Origin: Sulfitobacter sp.
GTDB lineage: Bacteria; Pseudomonadota; Alphaproteobacteria; Rhodobacterales; Rhodobacteraceae
Length of the DNA stretch: 46,763 nt
NCBI GenBank assembly: GCA_017854855.1
Contig: JAFMGZ010000031.1
Coordinates: 1 to 46,763 of the forward strand
Direction: 5' to 3'
In this document: piece by piece, positions 1 through 8,227 of the stretch
Layout: the number at the start of each line of letters is the position of its first letter
Numbering within the stretch: the first letter of the stretch is position 1
Made by a program: the position numbers and the translations under genes
The notes under the pieces: generated by a model
What the model was told of the DNA's origin: nothing
Database searches by the model: none
Seen by the model: the letters and a program-made list of their open reading frames with translations, nothing else

Positions 1-568
1 ACAGCCTGAACGCACGGATCAGCGTGTCAAAACCCTTTTGCTTGTCCAGCCGCCCCAGGGCCGCAAAAGTCCGTGGCTGGCGGGCAGGCATGGGCAAGGC
101 GCGAAAGGCGGCAAGATCCACGCAGGAACGTATCCGCCTAAGCTTGTCCGGCGCGCAAAATCCGCGTCGGCTGAACCAATCCGTCTGTCCCTGACTGACA
201 CAGATTACCCGGTCAAAAAGGGAAAATGCCACTCTCAGCAGGGTTCTGAAACGACCCCGGTTGATGACATTGAGCGCGACGAACCTTTCGGTATAGCTGT
301 GTTCGACATGCAGCAATGGTGTCCTTTGATGCCGAAGGCGCAGGGCGAACAGCGACGGCAGTGTGCTCCATGAGACCGACAGATGTGACACGATCACATC
401 CGCCCGTGGCACGGGTGGCCAGACTGCACCGCGTTTGACACGATGTATCTGGTGGTCCGCAGTCTGGCCAAGACGGGCATCGTTGCAGATAAACTCCACG
501 ACACGCATGACACCGCCGGCGGTGGCATCATCCACCAGATGCAGGATCTTGGGCTTGCGATCGGTCAT
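1..568 (-). CDS. GT4-like glycosyltransferase, N-terminal part (cut by window edge)
   Basis: The reading frame starts at an ATG whose complement is 566-568 and runs open for 189 codons to the left edge, so the C-terminus is missing. The protein begins MTDRKPKILHLVDDATAGGV, the opening typical of GT-B fold family 4 glycosyltransferases, and continues with LLHVEHSYTERFV, a CVSQGQ segment and GRLDKQKGFDTLIRAF near the cut. That last segment matches the start of the nucleotide-sugar-binding C-terminal domain of GT4 enzymes. The start overlaps the stop of the upstream glycosyltransferase (ATGA), so the two are translationally coupled in one leftward exopolysaccharide operon. It should add a sugar to the lipid-linked repeat unit in the cytoplasm. 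Donor and linkage cannot be told from sequence. Confidence 0.8.
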   Translation of the reverse strand, partial: MTDRKPKILHLVDDATAGGVMRVVEFICNDARLGQTADHQIHRVKRGAVWPPVPRADVIVSHLSVSWSTLPSLFALRLRHQRTPLLHVEHSYTERFVALNVINRGRFRTLLRVAFSLFDRVICVSQGQTDWFSRRGFCAPDKLRRIRSCVDLAAFRALPMPARQPRTFAALGRLDKQKGFDTLIRAFRL

Positions 569-1545
569 GCCTTTTTGCCCCATGTGCCCATCAGCACGTC
601 GATCACCAACGGTCCCGCCAATGCCAGCAGCGCAACCGCCGCCGCAGTCATCGCCGTCTTGCGCGGCTCTTCCCAGAATGGACGCCAGGACTGCCGGACC
701 GAAGCCCGCAACAGCGCCATCGCACGTGTGGTGTCCTTGTCACTGATTGCACGTCGGGCAAGATAGCGCAGTTGATAAGCCCGCGCTGCAGGGCCCTCCC
801 AGGCAAAGAAGTCAGGGCAGAGTGGGGTAAGTTTGCCAACCATACGCTCCCATGCGGCAAGCTGATCATCGGTTGCAGCCGACAGCCCGCCCGCGTTGAT
901 CCGGTATTGGGTCAGATAGCCCGGAATGCCTTCAAACTTCCAATCCGTGGTCAGGGCAATCCGCAACCAGCATTCGATATCTTCTGACTGGCGAAAGGTC
1001 TCATCGAAATACCAATCGCGCAGCCCTTCGGATCTTGGGCGGTAGGCTATAGCAGCAAAAACCTTTTTGCGGATCACCGGGGCAGACCCGTTGCCAATGG
1101 GATTGCGCTTGAAGATATGCGTGGCCGTCAGCCCCTTCAGGCGGGGACGCTGGAACATGCCCAAGGGGGCCCCGTTGTCGTCAATCAGCTCTGACCCGCA
1201 AAAGCTGATGCCAACATCGGGCTTGGACCGCAAATGGCGCACATGCTGTTGCAGTTTTTCGGGCAGCCACAGATCATCGGCATCGCAAAAACCCACAAAC
1301 TCACCCACGGCGGCATTGATTCCGGTATTTCGCGCACCGGCAAGGCCCCGGTTGCGCTGCATGATGATCGTGACTTTCGGGTTGCTGACATAGCGCTCCA
1401 GAATGTCGGCTGTCGTGTCTCTTGACCCGTCATCGACGACGATGATCTCAAAGTCGTCAAAGGTCTGGGCCAGCAAGGCGTCCATCGTGGCACCAATGGT
1501 ACGTGCGACGTTGAAGGCAGGGACAATAATTGAGGCTGCGGGCAT
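565..1545 (-). CDS. GT2-family glycosyltransferase
   Basis: This is a 326-residue GT-A fold family 2 glycosyltransferase. The nucleotide-binding start SIIVPAFNVARTI (residues 5-17), the VVDDGS segment (36-41) and the metal-binding DADD at 88-91 are all visible. The last 30 residues contain a hydrophobic stretch (about 299-321) that could anchor the protein to the inner membrane. The start codon follows an AGGA at good spacing. It lies between two other glycosyltransferase genes in the same direction: 16 bases separate it from the upstream GT2 and 4 bases overlap the downstream GT4. It probably transfers one residue of the exopolysaccharide repeat unit; the sugar is not predictable. Confidence 0.88.
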   Translation of the reverse strand: MPAASIIVPAFNVARTIGATMDALLAQTFDDFEIIVVDDGSRDTTADILERYVSNPKVTIIMQRNRGLAGARNTGINAAVGEFVGFCDADDLWLPEKLQQHVRHLRSKPDVGISFCGSELIDDNGAPLGMFQRPRLKGLTATHIFKRNPIGNGSAPVIRKKVFAAIAYRPRSEGLRDWYFDETFRQSEDIECWLRIALTTDWKFEGIPGYLTQYRINAGGLSAATDDQLAAWERMVGKLTPLCPDFFAWEGPAARAYQLRYLARRAISDKDTTRAMALLRASVRQSWRPFWEEPRKTAMTAAAVALLALAGPLVIDVLMGTWGKKA

Positions 1546-1561
1546 GAAAAAATCCTATCTT

Positions 1562-2485
1562 TCAGCGTGAAAAAAGCGCGCGTGACAGGCGCAGGGGCAA
1601 GGCCGGTGCAACAACTGCCCCGATCAAGGTGAAAAGGCCGCGGCGCGGGGTGTCGAAAAAACCAGCCGGGCTGCTGATCAGACCGCGCAGCGCAAAGCCA
1701 AAGGCAAGCCCGCGGTTCTGTCCCAGCCGCAAGGCCCGCCGCGCAAGGTAGCGAAAGAAAATCGCATTGGATTTGCGGCTGGGTGTCTGGCCAAAGCGTG
1801 CTGCGGTGAACAGGGCCGCTTTGCGTCCTTGCATCATTGCAGGCAGGTCGGCAGACAACCCGTTGTTGCTGCTGCGATACCAGGTTTGGCAGATATCAAT
1901 CCCCACAACCCGCGCACCGCCCCCGACCAGCCGGATAAGCCAATCAAGGTCTTCGTTGTGAACCATGGTTTCATCGAACCCCTGCGTCTGGACAAGGGCA
2001 GCCCGCCGCACAGCGATGTTTGACATGGTGCAGACCGGATTTTCCCCCAATAGCATCGGAATGGTCAACGGGCCCTTGGGCACGGTGGAAAAGACCTGCG
2101 CCTTTGCGGGGTCGTTCTGGAAAAAGGCGATCTGGCCATAGGCGGCATCCACCTCTTGGTCTGCAAAACAATCCGCCAATTGTGCCAGTTTGTCCGGCCC
2201 CCAAATATCATCCGCATCGCAAAATGCGACAATGTCGCCCTGTGCCACTGAAAGGGCACCAAGGTTGCGGGCCCGGCTTGGCCCTTTGCCATCATTCTTG
2301 ATGAAGCAAATGCGCGGATCGCGGGCACAGGCATTGCGAAGGATGTCGCAGGTTGCATCGGTCGATCCGTCGTCGATGCAGATCACGTCCCATGCATCAT
2401 AGGTTTGGTTGGCGATGCTGCGCAGTGTTTCTGACAGTGTACCGGCCGCGTTGTAGCAGGGGATAATGATTGAAAATCTGGTCAT
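1562..2485 (-). CDS. GT2-family glycosyltransferase
   Basis: This 307-residue GT2 glycosyltransferase starts MTRFSIIIPCYNAAGTL. The start is chosen at 2485 because it overlaps the stop of the flippase gene (ATGA). A longer open frame upstream is only antisense-phase readthrough inside the flippase gene. Visible motifs are CIDDGSTDAT (about 36-45) and the metal-binding DADD at 90-93. The C-terminus has a hydrophobic segment (GLFTLIGAVVAPALPL) that may bind the membrane. It resembles the next gene in the operon (565-1545) in layout, including hydrophobic tail and CDADD motif, so the two may be ancient duplicates acting on successive sugars. It belongs to the leftward exopolysaccharide operon. 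Confidence 0.88.
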   Translation of the reverse strand: MTRFSIIIPCYNAAGTLSETLRSIANQTYDAWDVICIDDGSTDATCDILRNACARDPRICFIKNDGKGPSRARNLGALSVAQGDIVAFCDADDIWGPDKLAQLADCFADQEVDAAYGQIAFFQNDPAKAQVFSTVPKGPLTIPMLLGENPVCTMSNIAVRRAALVQTQGFDETMVHNEDLDWLIRLVGGGARVVGIDICQTWYRSSNNGLSADLPAMMQGRKAALFTAARFGQTPSRKSNAIFFRYLARRALRLGQNRGLAFGFALRGLISSPAGFFDTPRRGLFTLIGAVVAPALPLRLSRALFSR

Positions 2486-3723
2486 GCGCGCACCTGTGGT
2501 ACCGAAGCGAAAAGATCGCGGTGAAGGGTTCTGATCGCGCCCAAACCCATCAGGACCGTGGTGCAAAAGACATAGCCCAATGCCATCGGGATCAGCCCGA
2601 AAGGGGCCAGCAGCGCGGTATTTGCCAAAACAGCCACGGCAAGCGCGCCGGTCATCCAAAGTTCGACCTGCGGTCTGCCCTGCACCCGTAGCCATCCGGC
2701 GGCAGTGGCCCATAGCGTTGTGGGGATCGCCACTAGGCATAGAATGGATACCAGCGGCGCGACCTGTTCCCATCCGGGTCCCAGCAGCAAGGGCACATAG
2801 AACGGGGCCAGCACGGATTGCAGCAACACCACTGGCGTGATCAGGCCAAGCCCGGTCAGGATGCTTTGCCGCAGCGTCTGGCTGTAATCGGCCGCGCGGC
2901 TGAGATGCGGGAAAAGAACGGTGGAAAATGCGGTAGCAAATGCATTCGACAGGCTCAGACCCGCATTGAATGCCATGAAATAGAGACCCAGAACATCGGC
3001 ACCCATGGTCAACCCCACGACGATCTTGTCGCCCTGAAGCCGCAGAACCTTGACCACCTCGATGCTCAGAACCGCCCATCCGTAGCTGATGAAGGGGGGC
3101 AGGGGGGCGCGGACCGCCACTGGTGACGGCTGCCACGGGTGCAGGGCGCGGACAGCAAACAGCCAGATCGGCGCTGACAGGACCCTTGGCAGGATCAGCG
3201 CCAGTGCCGAAGGATAGATCACGATCAGGACAATCGACAGCAGGTTCGCGCCTACCACCTGTGCACCTGCGATGGCTGCCGTCTTGCGCAATTTGCCCGC
3301 CCGCATGGCCAATGCGACCTGCACCAGCCCGGCAGGCATAAACAGATACTCAAGCCCCATCAAAAAGATCAGACCCGCCAGCAGCGGGCTGCCACCCCAA
3401 AGCCATAGCGCCACGGCAAGTACCGACTGAACCGCAAACAACCCAATGCACCAGAACCAAAAGATCCCGCGCGCGGTCCTGCAGGTGGCCTCCAACTGTT
3501 CGTCTGAGGCTGCAATGATACGCTGACCGACCCCATTTTCGGTCAGTGCCTTCAGGATATCGCCCGCCGCCATGGCGGAGGCTGCGATGCCGATCTGTGT
3601 CAGGTCCAATGTCCGGGCCACGGCAATGACGACCAGCAGCCTGGATGCTTTGGCGGCAACTTCTGACGCGCCATAGGCCATCAGGTTGGTCGCAAAAGTT
3701 TTCGTTTGTGATGAAACTGGCAT
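2482..3723 (-). CDS. Polysaccharide flippase (Wzx/MATE-like, oligosaccharide transporter)
   Basis: This is a 413-residue integral membrane protein with about 12 hydrophobic segments, for example ASRLLVVIAVARTL, FWFWCIGLFAVQSVLAVALW and GALAVAVLANTALLAPFG. It fits the polysaccharide-biosynthesis (PST/MOP) flippase family, whose members move undecaprenyl-diphosphate-linked repeat units across the inner membrane; usual length is 400-500 residues. The ATG at 3723 (MPVSSQTKTF) is preferred. An in-frame GTG at 3789 would add 22 residues, but neither start has a strong ribosome site. It is the first gene of the leftward operon, followed by three glycosyltransferases with overlapping ends. A CTATCC palindrome lies about 98 bases upstream, shared with the divergent export gene. 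Confidence 0.85.
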   Translation of the reverse strand: MPVSSQTKTFATNLMAYGASEVAAKASRLLVVIAVARTLDLTQIGIAASAMAAGDILKALTENGVGQRIIAASDEQLEATCRTARGIFWFWCIGLFAVQSVLAVALWLWGGSPLLAGLIFLMGLEYLFMPAGLVQVALAMRAGKLRKTAAIAGAQVVGANLLSIVLIVIYPSALALILPRVLSAPIWLFAVRALHPWQPSPVAVRAPLPPFISYGWAVLSIEVVKVLRLQGDKIVVGLTMGADVLGLYFMAFNAGLSLSNAFATAFSTVLFPHLSRAADYSQTLRQSILTGLGLITPVVLLQSVLAPFYVPLLLGPGWEQVAPLVSILCLVAIPTTLWATAAGWLRVQGRPQVELWMTGALAVAVLANTALLAPFGLIPMALGYVFCTTVLMGLGAIRTLHRDLFASVPQVRA

Positions 3724-3821
3724 TTCAGGGGCTTTCGTTGATTTGCCCAGAACGTAAACCTGTTCGCCCTGTGCCGTCCCGGCCCCCACGGGACAGTTAC
3801 ACAGGGAATAAGGATCAGTGC

Positions 3822-3837
3822 CTATCCGTCAGGATAG
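3822..3837. promoter_or_regulatory. Palindrome CTATCC-N4-GGATAG (EPS operator copy 1)
   Basis: CTATCC at 3822-3827 and GGATAG at 3832-3837 form a perfect 6+6 inverted repeat with a 4-base spacer. It lies between the divergent flippase operon and the export lipoprotein gene, about 74 bases before the latter's start. Two further perfect copies (8199-8220, 11421-11436) and one degenerate copy (10703-10718) sit at similar distances before other genes of this locus. A dimeric regulator site is inferred. Confidence 0.6.
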
Positions 3838-3911
3838 CGCTGCTGACCTACTGCCCCTTGTCACCCGATTGGCTATGAAACTAGAGTGCCTGCAACTCGG
3901 TTCGGGAGATC

Positions 3912-5114
3912 ATGATGCCATCAACACCCCTTTTGTGCGGCGCATTCAGCGTGGTGTTCATGGCTGCGGCCTGTACCAGCTATGATCCACCAGACAATCT
4001 TGAACAGGTGGCGCAGGGTGACGGGTATCAGGCGCAATACCGCGAACCTGATGTGACCCGCGCACAGGCGTCATTGCTTAGGTCCGAAGGGCTGAACCAG
4101 CAAAAGTGCCTTCCCTTTGGGGGGGACAAGGGCAAAGGGACAAGCATTGCCGCCAGCGCATTGTCTGGCGAGCGGCTGTCGCGCAATGATCTGCTGGATG
4201 TGCGTGTGGCCCAGGATGAGACCTTTAACGGCTCTTACGTGGTATCGCGTGATGGTATGCTCAAATTGCCGTTCCTGCCGCCGATACGCGCCCAGGGCCG
4301 CAGCACAGCGCAGGTCGAAGAGGATATCGCGCAGGCCTTGCTGGCTGATGAGTTTTATGACGAAGCGCCACGCATTTCTGTTAGGACCGCAGATTTTGCA
4401 TCTGTGACTGTGGGTATTTCTGGTGCGGTGTTTGAACCTCACGCTGTCGAAATTGGCGGCGTGCGGGGGGATACTGTGGATGCCAGCCGTCAGGGGGCCT
4501 CGGGTGCCTCGACCGAAGGGCGCAATCTATCTGCGGCACTGCGTGCGGCGGGTGGCGTGCGCCCGGACGCAGATATCGCCGCCGTGCAACTGCGCCGCAA
4601 TGGCCAGCTGTACCGGCTTGATATGCGAGGTGTGTTTGACGGGCAGAATTCCGTGGATGTCATGTTGCTGACCGGCGACGAAGTGCATGTTCCAAGCCGA
4701 CAATGTTTTCAAGATGATCTGATGCGGCCAAGCCCGATCAGCCCGCCAGGTGTCAGCCTGTATCTGTCCAACCTGACGCAACCCGCGCAGAATAACGCCG
4801 CCGCCGCGATCGGCCAGACCGTGCGGCAGCTGCCCTATGGTTCGCGCTACATGCAGGCGGTGATTGATGCCAATTGTGTCGGCGGCCCGCGCAGTTCGAG
4901 CGCAGATAGATCAGCGGTTCTATTCTCGCGCAATCCGGTCACCGGGGTGTCAGTGGTTATTGAACGCGACATCGAGGATCTGTTGCGCCGCGCGGACCGG
5001 GATGACTTTGATCCCTATCTGCTGCCCGGCGATGCCTTGGCCTGCTATGACAGCACGATCACAAATATTGCTGAAATTGGCCGCCTGATCAGTGTGGTGA
5101 CCGGGCTGCCCTAG
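3912..5114 (+). CDS. Polysaccharide export lipoprotein (Wza-like)
   Basis: This is a 400-residue outer-membrane export protein. The N-terminus is a lipoprotein signal ending AAAC, with Cys21 as the likely lipidated residue. The polysaccharide-export domain begins near residue 93 (LLDVRVAQDETFNGSYVV, then RDGMLKLPFLPPIRAQGRS), followed by SLBB-like beta segments (VTVGISGAVFEPHAVEIG; LSAALRAAGGVRPDADIAAV; VMLLTGDEVHVPS). Members of this family form the ring that lets the polymer cross the outer membrane. A second ATG at 3915 is better spaced from the GGGAG at 3904-3908. It is transcribed away from the flippase operon and carries operator copy 1 about 74 bases upstream. Confidence 0.88.
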   Translation: MMPSTPLLCGAFSVVFMAAACTSYDPPDNLEQVAQGDGYQAQYREPDVTRAQASLLRSEGLNQQKCLPFGGDKGKGTSIAASALSGERLSRNDLLDVRVAQDETFNGSYVVSRDGMLKLPFLPPIRAQGRSTAQVEEDIAQALLADEFYDEAPRISVRTADFASVTVGISGAVFEPHAVEIGGVRGDTVDASRQGASGASTEGRNLSAALRAAGGVRPDADIAAVQLRRNGQLYRLDMRGVFDGQNSVDVMLLTGDEVHVPSRQCFQDDLMRPSPISPPGVSLYLSNLTQPAQNNAAAAIGQTVRQLPYGSRYMQAVIDANCVGGPRSSSADRSAVLFSRNPVTGVSVVIERDIEDLLRRADRDDFDPYLLPGDALACYDSTITNIAEIGRLISVVTGLP

Positions 5115-5115
5115 A

Positions 5116-6426
5116 TCAGATTTCCGCCAGGGCAGCTTTGCTGCGCCGCCAGATATCAGGGAGCAGGGCGATACCCTGTTCGACGTCCTCATGACTGCCC
5201 GTCTTGGCCGCGTTTTCAATGTGCAGCAAGGCATCGCGCATTTCCTGCGCTCCGAACAGGGCCGCATTTCCTGCAATCTTGTGCACTTCGGCGGCAATAT
5301 CTGTTCTGTCCATGCTCTGGCTCTGCTGGAGCCAGCTGATCAGTTGATCGACCTCCGCCTTGAACCGTCCCAGAACCTTCAAATAGGCCTCGGCCCCCAA
5401 AACCTCTTTGGTCTCTGCATTATGGGCCAGATCAACGATATGCCTGCTCACCTTGGGGGGGGAAGCACCGGACCCGGCCAGGATTTCGCGCAAATCCGAT
5501 TTGGTCAGCGGTTTGGTCAGCACATCGTCCATGCCGTCTGACAAAAACACCTGCCGCTCCTCGGCCAGCGCATTTGCGGTCAATGCCACGATCCGCGTGC
5601 GCGCGCAGGCCCCGCCGCCGTCCCTGATCTGCCGGGTCGCGCTGCGCCCGTCCAGAACGGGCATGCTGATGTCCATCAAGATCAGGTCAAAATGCTCGGC
5701 CGCCGCCAGATCGACACCTTGCTGTCCGTCATGGGCCTCGACCACGGTATGGCCGTCGGCCTGCAGCATTTCACGCACCAAGAAACGGTTGATCTCATTG
5801 TCTTCGACGACAAGGATGCGCAAGGGGGTATTGGGGATCTGGCCTTGCGGTACCGCTTTGGCGGGGGCTGGTGCCTGCGCCAAAGTGGCAGGGAATGTCA
5901 CGCGAAATGTGGTGCCTGTGCCGACTTGACTGGTGAAACTGATCTCACCCTTCAGGACAGAGACAAACCGTTGTGCGATGCTGAGCCCCAGACCACTTCC
6001 CCCGACTTCCCTGTCATAGGACGTGTTGCCGGTCACGAAATCCTCAAAGATATGGCCCTGCAGCTCCGCAGGAATACCGATGCCAGTGTCCTCGATGGCA
6101 ATCCACATCTGATCCGCGTGCCAGTTTACGGTCACCGATACCCTGCCGCGTTTGGTGAATTTCAGCGCATTTCCGATCAGGTTCATCAAGATGTGCTGCA
6201 GGCGGTCGCCGTCGGAAAAAACCCAATGCTGGCTTGGTCCGTCCCAACCCCAATCCAATGTCGTTTCCTGCGCCGAGGCCATTCCGCTTTGGCTGTCGAT
6301 GATGTCTTGAAGCAGATCAGAGATATTGACCGGTTCCAGTGTCGCACTGACCTTGCCTGCATCGTAGCGGCTGATGTCCAGCACATCCGAGACATGGCTC
6401 ATCAAAAGGCGGCTCGAGGTTTCCAT
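5116..6426 (-). CDS. Hybrid histidine kinase, C-terminal fragment (ATPase-REC-HPt) after in-frame stop
   Basis: This 436-residue fragment has the N box (ILMNLIGNALKFT), the G1 box (IEDTGIGIP) and the G2 box (GGSGLGLSIAQRFV) of a histidine-kinase ATPase domain. A receiver domain follows (RILVVEDNEINRFLV, phospho-acceptor in LILMDISMP), and then a C-terminal HPt domain (EVHKIAGNAALFG). It lacks its own dimerisation helix 1 and H box, which are on the fragment encoded at 6445-7611. The two are in the same frame, separated only by a TAA at 6445-6447 and six codons (DVYLRN). The ATG at 6426 has no clear ribosome site, so independent translation is uncertain. The intact protein would be a membrane phosphorelay kinase, probably feeding the LuxR-type regulator at 10805-11419. 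Confidence 0.75.
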   Translation of the reverse strand: METSSRLLMSHVSDVLDISRYDAGKVSATLEPVNISDLLQDIIDSQSGMASAQETTLDWGWDGPSQHWVFSDGDRLQHILMNLIGNALKFTKRGRVSVTVNWHADQMWIAIEDTGIGIPAELQGHIFEDFVTGNTSYDREVGGSGLGLSIAQRFVSVLKGEISFTSQVGTGTTFRVTFPATLAQAPAPAKAVPQGQIPNTPLRILVVEDNEINRFLVREMLQADGHTVVEAHDGQQGVDLAAAEHFDLILMDISMPVLDGRSATRQIRDGGGACARTRIVALTANALAEERQVFLSDGMDDVLTKPLTKSDLREILAGSGASPPKVSRHIVDLAHNAETKEVLGAEAYLKVLGRFKAEVDQLISWLQQSQSMDRTDIAAEVHKIAGNAALFGAQEMRDALLHIENAAKTGSHEDVEQGIALLPDIWRRSKAALAEI

Positions 6427-6444
6427 ATTGCGCAGATAGACGTC

Positions 6445-7611
6445 TTATTTGCCGGTCAATGTTGTGTCGCGCAGCAGGCTCATGTGACCCAGAATGCCGT
6501 TCAGCGGCGTTCTGATTTCATGGCTCATCGTCGCCAGGAATTCTGCCCGGCTTTTTTCGCCTGCGATGGCTTTGTCGCGGGCTTCTACCAGTTCCGCCTC
6601 ATCTGCCATTTGCTGCGTAAGGTCGCGCAAGAAGGCAATGTAAATATCGCCGTCATCCGTGGTCGCCGACTGCAGGGCCAATTCAACTGGAAAAATAGAG
6701 CCGTCACTGCGCTTGGCCTCCAGCCGGACCCGGCCTTTGCCGACGACATGTTTCGCACCGCCACGCCGCATCCGCTCCATGCCTGCGTCATGTGCGCCGC
6801 GCAGATGATCGGGAACGATGATCGCCCCCAGCTCGCGGCCGATGACGTCGGCGGCGCGGTGTTTGAAAATCTCTTCTGCTGCGGGGCTGAATTCTACGAT
6901 GATCCCGGCATTATCGCTAACGATGACGCCATCCAGTGAGGTATTGATCACCGTGTTCATCCGCGCACCGGTCTGCCGTTCGGCCCGCTCTCTTTCGCTG
7001 ACCTGCCGGTTGAGGCGGATCAGATAAATGACAGAAAGTCCCAGTGCACTGATCAATGCAGCCAAAGCCAGCGCAAGTTCGAACATGGTTTGCGCGATAC
7101 CTTGTCTTTGCAGATCAGCCTTGCTCGCAAATAACTTCAATCCGGAATTCGAAAGAACCCGAACCTCTGTCCTGATGTCCTCCAGCTTGCTGGCAAGCGT
7201 CGGTATGCTCGCAGTCAACTCCACATCGGTCCCGTCGATGATTGGCACGATCTGGTCCAGCCAATCCTCAACCTCTGCCAAGGTGGCGGTAAACTCCGGG
7301 TCATTGCGCAGAACGGCAAAGACCTGTGCGTCTGAGACAGTATTGATCCTGCTATAGAAGACATCAAAGCGGCGGCGCAGTTCCGTCAGATCTGATCCCA
7401 GATGGGCGCGGCGGGCAAACTCCAGGTATTCCACCTCTGTCTGCGACAAGGACCATTCGACATTATCGCTGGTCGCGGTGCCCAAGGCTGTGATCTCGCG
7501 AGAGACATTCCACGTCAGAAACATGATTGCGCTCAAAGACACAAGGCCAGCCATGACAAGCAACGTCCGGCTGACCTTGGCACCTGGATTTATATTGCTA
7601 GCCACATCCAT
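6445..7611 (-). CDS. Hybrid histidine kinase, N-terminal fragment (TM-sensor-TM-PAS-H box) ending at premature TAA
   Basis: This 388-residue fragment is the sensing half of a hybrid kinase. Two membrane helices (about 15-35 and 176-199) flank a largely helical periplasmic region of about 140 residues. A PAS domain follows (about 218-332, INTSLDGVIVSDNAGIIVEF), then the first half of the HisKA domain with the H box SHEIRTPLNG (His364). Translation stops after LTGK at TAA 6445-6447, in the middle of the dimerisation domain; the remaining kinase domains continue in the same frame. In intact relatives the position after this LTGK-like segment is commonly a polar residue such as Gln, and CAA to TAA is a single change. 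Without readthrough this fragment cannot phosphorylate itself. It sits 37 bases after the gene at 7649-8125. Confidence 0.75.
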   Translation of the reverse strand: MDVASNINPGAKVSRTLLVMAGLVSLSAIMFLTWNVSREITALGTATSDNVEWSLSQTEVEYLEFARRAHLGSDLTELRRRFDVFYSRINTVSDAQVFAVLRNDPEFTATLAEVEDWLDQIVPIIDGTDVELTASIPTLASKLEDIRTEVRVLSNSGLKLFASKADLQRQGIAQTMFELALALAALISALGLSVIYLIRLNRQVSERERAERQTGARMNTVINTSLDGVIVSDNAGIIVEFSPAAEEIFKHRAADVIGRELGAIIVPDHLRGAHDAGMERMRRGGAKHVVGKGRVRLEAKRSDGSIFPVELALQSATTDDGDIYIAFLRDLTQQMADEAELVEARDKAIAGEKSRAEFLATMSHEIRTPLNGILGHMSLLRDTTLTGK

Positions 7612-7648
7612 CCCCGTGGTCTGGCGAAATTACGCTCTACCCAAAGGG

Positions 7649-8125
7649 TTACTGGGTGACTTCAATTCTGTCGAGTTGCCATATGCTGCGCGAATAGGTG
7701 ACTTCACTGCGATAGGCGGCGTTTTGATCATAGGGATAGATCACCCAAAGCGGTCCTTTGTCGCGCAGTGACATGATCTCACCGTTCATTCGCATGGCGA
7801 GGATCGGACCGCCTTCGGTGGCGTCACTCAACGGGATCTCCACGGTATAGTCATTGATTGCTGTCGCCAGCAATGTGCCAGTCTCGGTACCGATGGCATC
7901 GGTCAACAGGTACAGGGGCACACCTTGGAACTCTTGCACGCCTTCGGTCCAGATGGTTGCGGTTTTGATCGTCTCAAGCCCCAAACTCTCAAGCGCCTGC
8001 CGGTCGTAGGTCTTGGTTTCGCCCCCTATTGTCACGGTCAGGATCACGCCCTCAGCACGGGCCGCGGTGCCAAGGCTGGATGTCAGTATGATAACGGCAA
8101 GAAACGCCAGAATGCGCAATAGCAT
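7649..8125 (-). CDS. Small periplasmic protein with molybdopterin-oxidoreductase-like fold, partner of the kinase
   Basis: This 158-residue protein has a signal peptide (MLLRILAFLAVIILTSSLGTAARA). The mature part resembles the small SUOX/YedY-like molybdopterin-binding domain: YDRQALESLGLETI, FQGVPLYLLTDAIG, and the C-terminal YSRSIWQLDRIEV. I see no cysteine in the mature part to ligate molybdenum, so it is probably not an enzyme. It ends 37 bases before the hybrid kinase and is likely co-transcribed. The arrangement suggests a periplasmic ligand-binding partner presenting a signal to the kinase sensor domain (inferred). Operator copy 2 lies about 73 bases upstream of its start. Confidence 0.7.
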   Translation of the reverse strand: MLLRILAFLAVIILTSSLGTAARAEGVILTVTIGGETKTYDRQALESLGLETIKTATIWTEGVQEFQGVPLYLLTDAIGTETGTLLATAINDYTVEIPLSDATEGGPILAMRMNGEIMSLRDKGPLWVIYPYDQNAAYRSEVTYSRSIWQLDRIEVTQ

Positions 8126-8198
8126 GTCAGTCTCCCAATTCAGTTGGCAGTGTCATGCCACGGCGGGCGGTCTGTTGCACTGGGGGGATCGGGATAGG

Positions 8199-8220
8199 AC
8201 CCTATCCTTTCGGATAGGGT
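8199..8220. promoter_or_regulatory. Perfect 9+9 palindrome with CTATCC-N4-GGATAG core (EPS operator copy 2)
   Basis: ACCCTATCC (8199-8207), TTTC, GGATAGGGT (8212-8220) form a perfect inverted repeat, the longest copy of the motif in the window. An additional half-site GGATAG lies at 8192-8197. It stands between the end of galU and the start of the kinase-partner gene. There is no T-run on either side, so an operator is more likely than a terminator, although the hairpin could serve both roles. Confidence 0.65.
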
Positions 8221-8227
8221 CTGTGTT

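Noticed and set aside
5692-6939. Plus-strand frame of about 415 codons opposite the hybrid kinase
   Set aside because: It crosses the kinase in antisense, shows no domain, and the kinase motifs on the minus strand are unambiguous.
8199-8220. Reading the perfect palindrome only as the galU terminator
   Set aside because: No T-run on either strand, and the same half-sites recur before other genes where no gene ends nearby; an operator explains all copies better.
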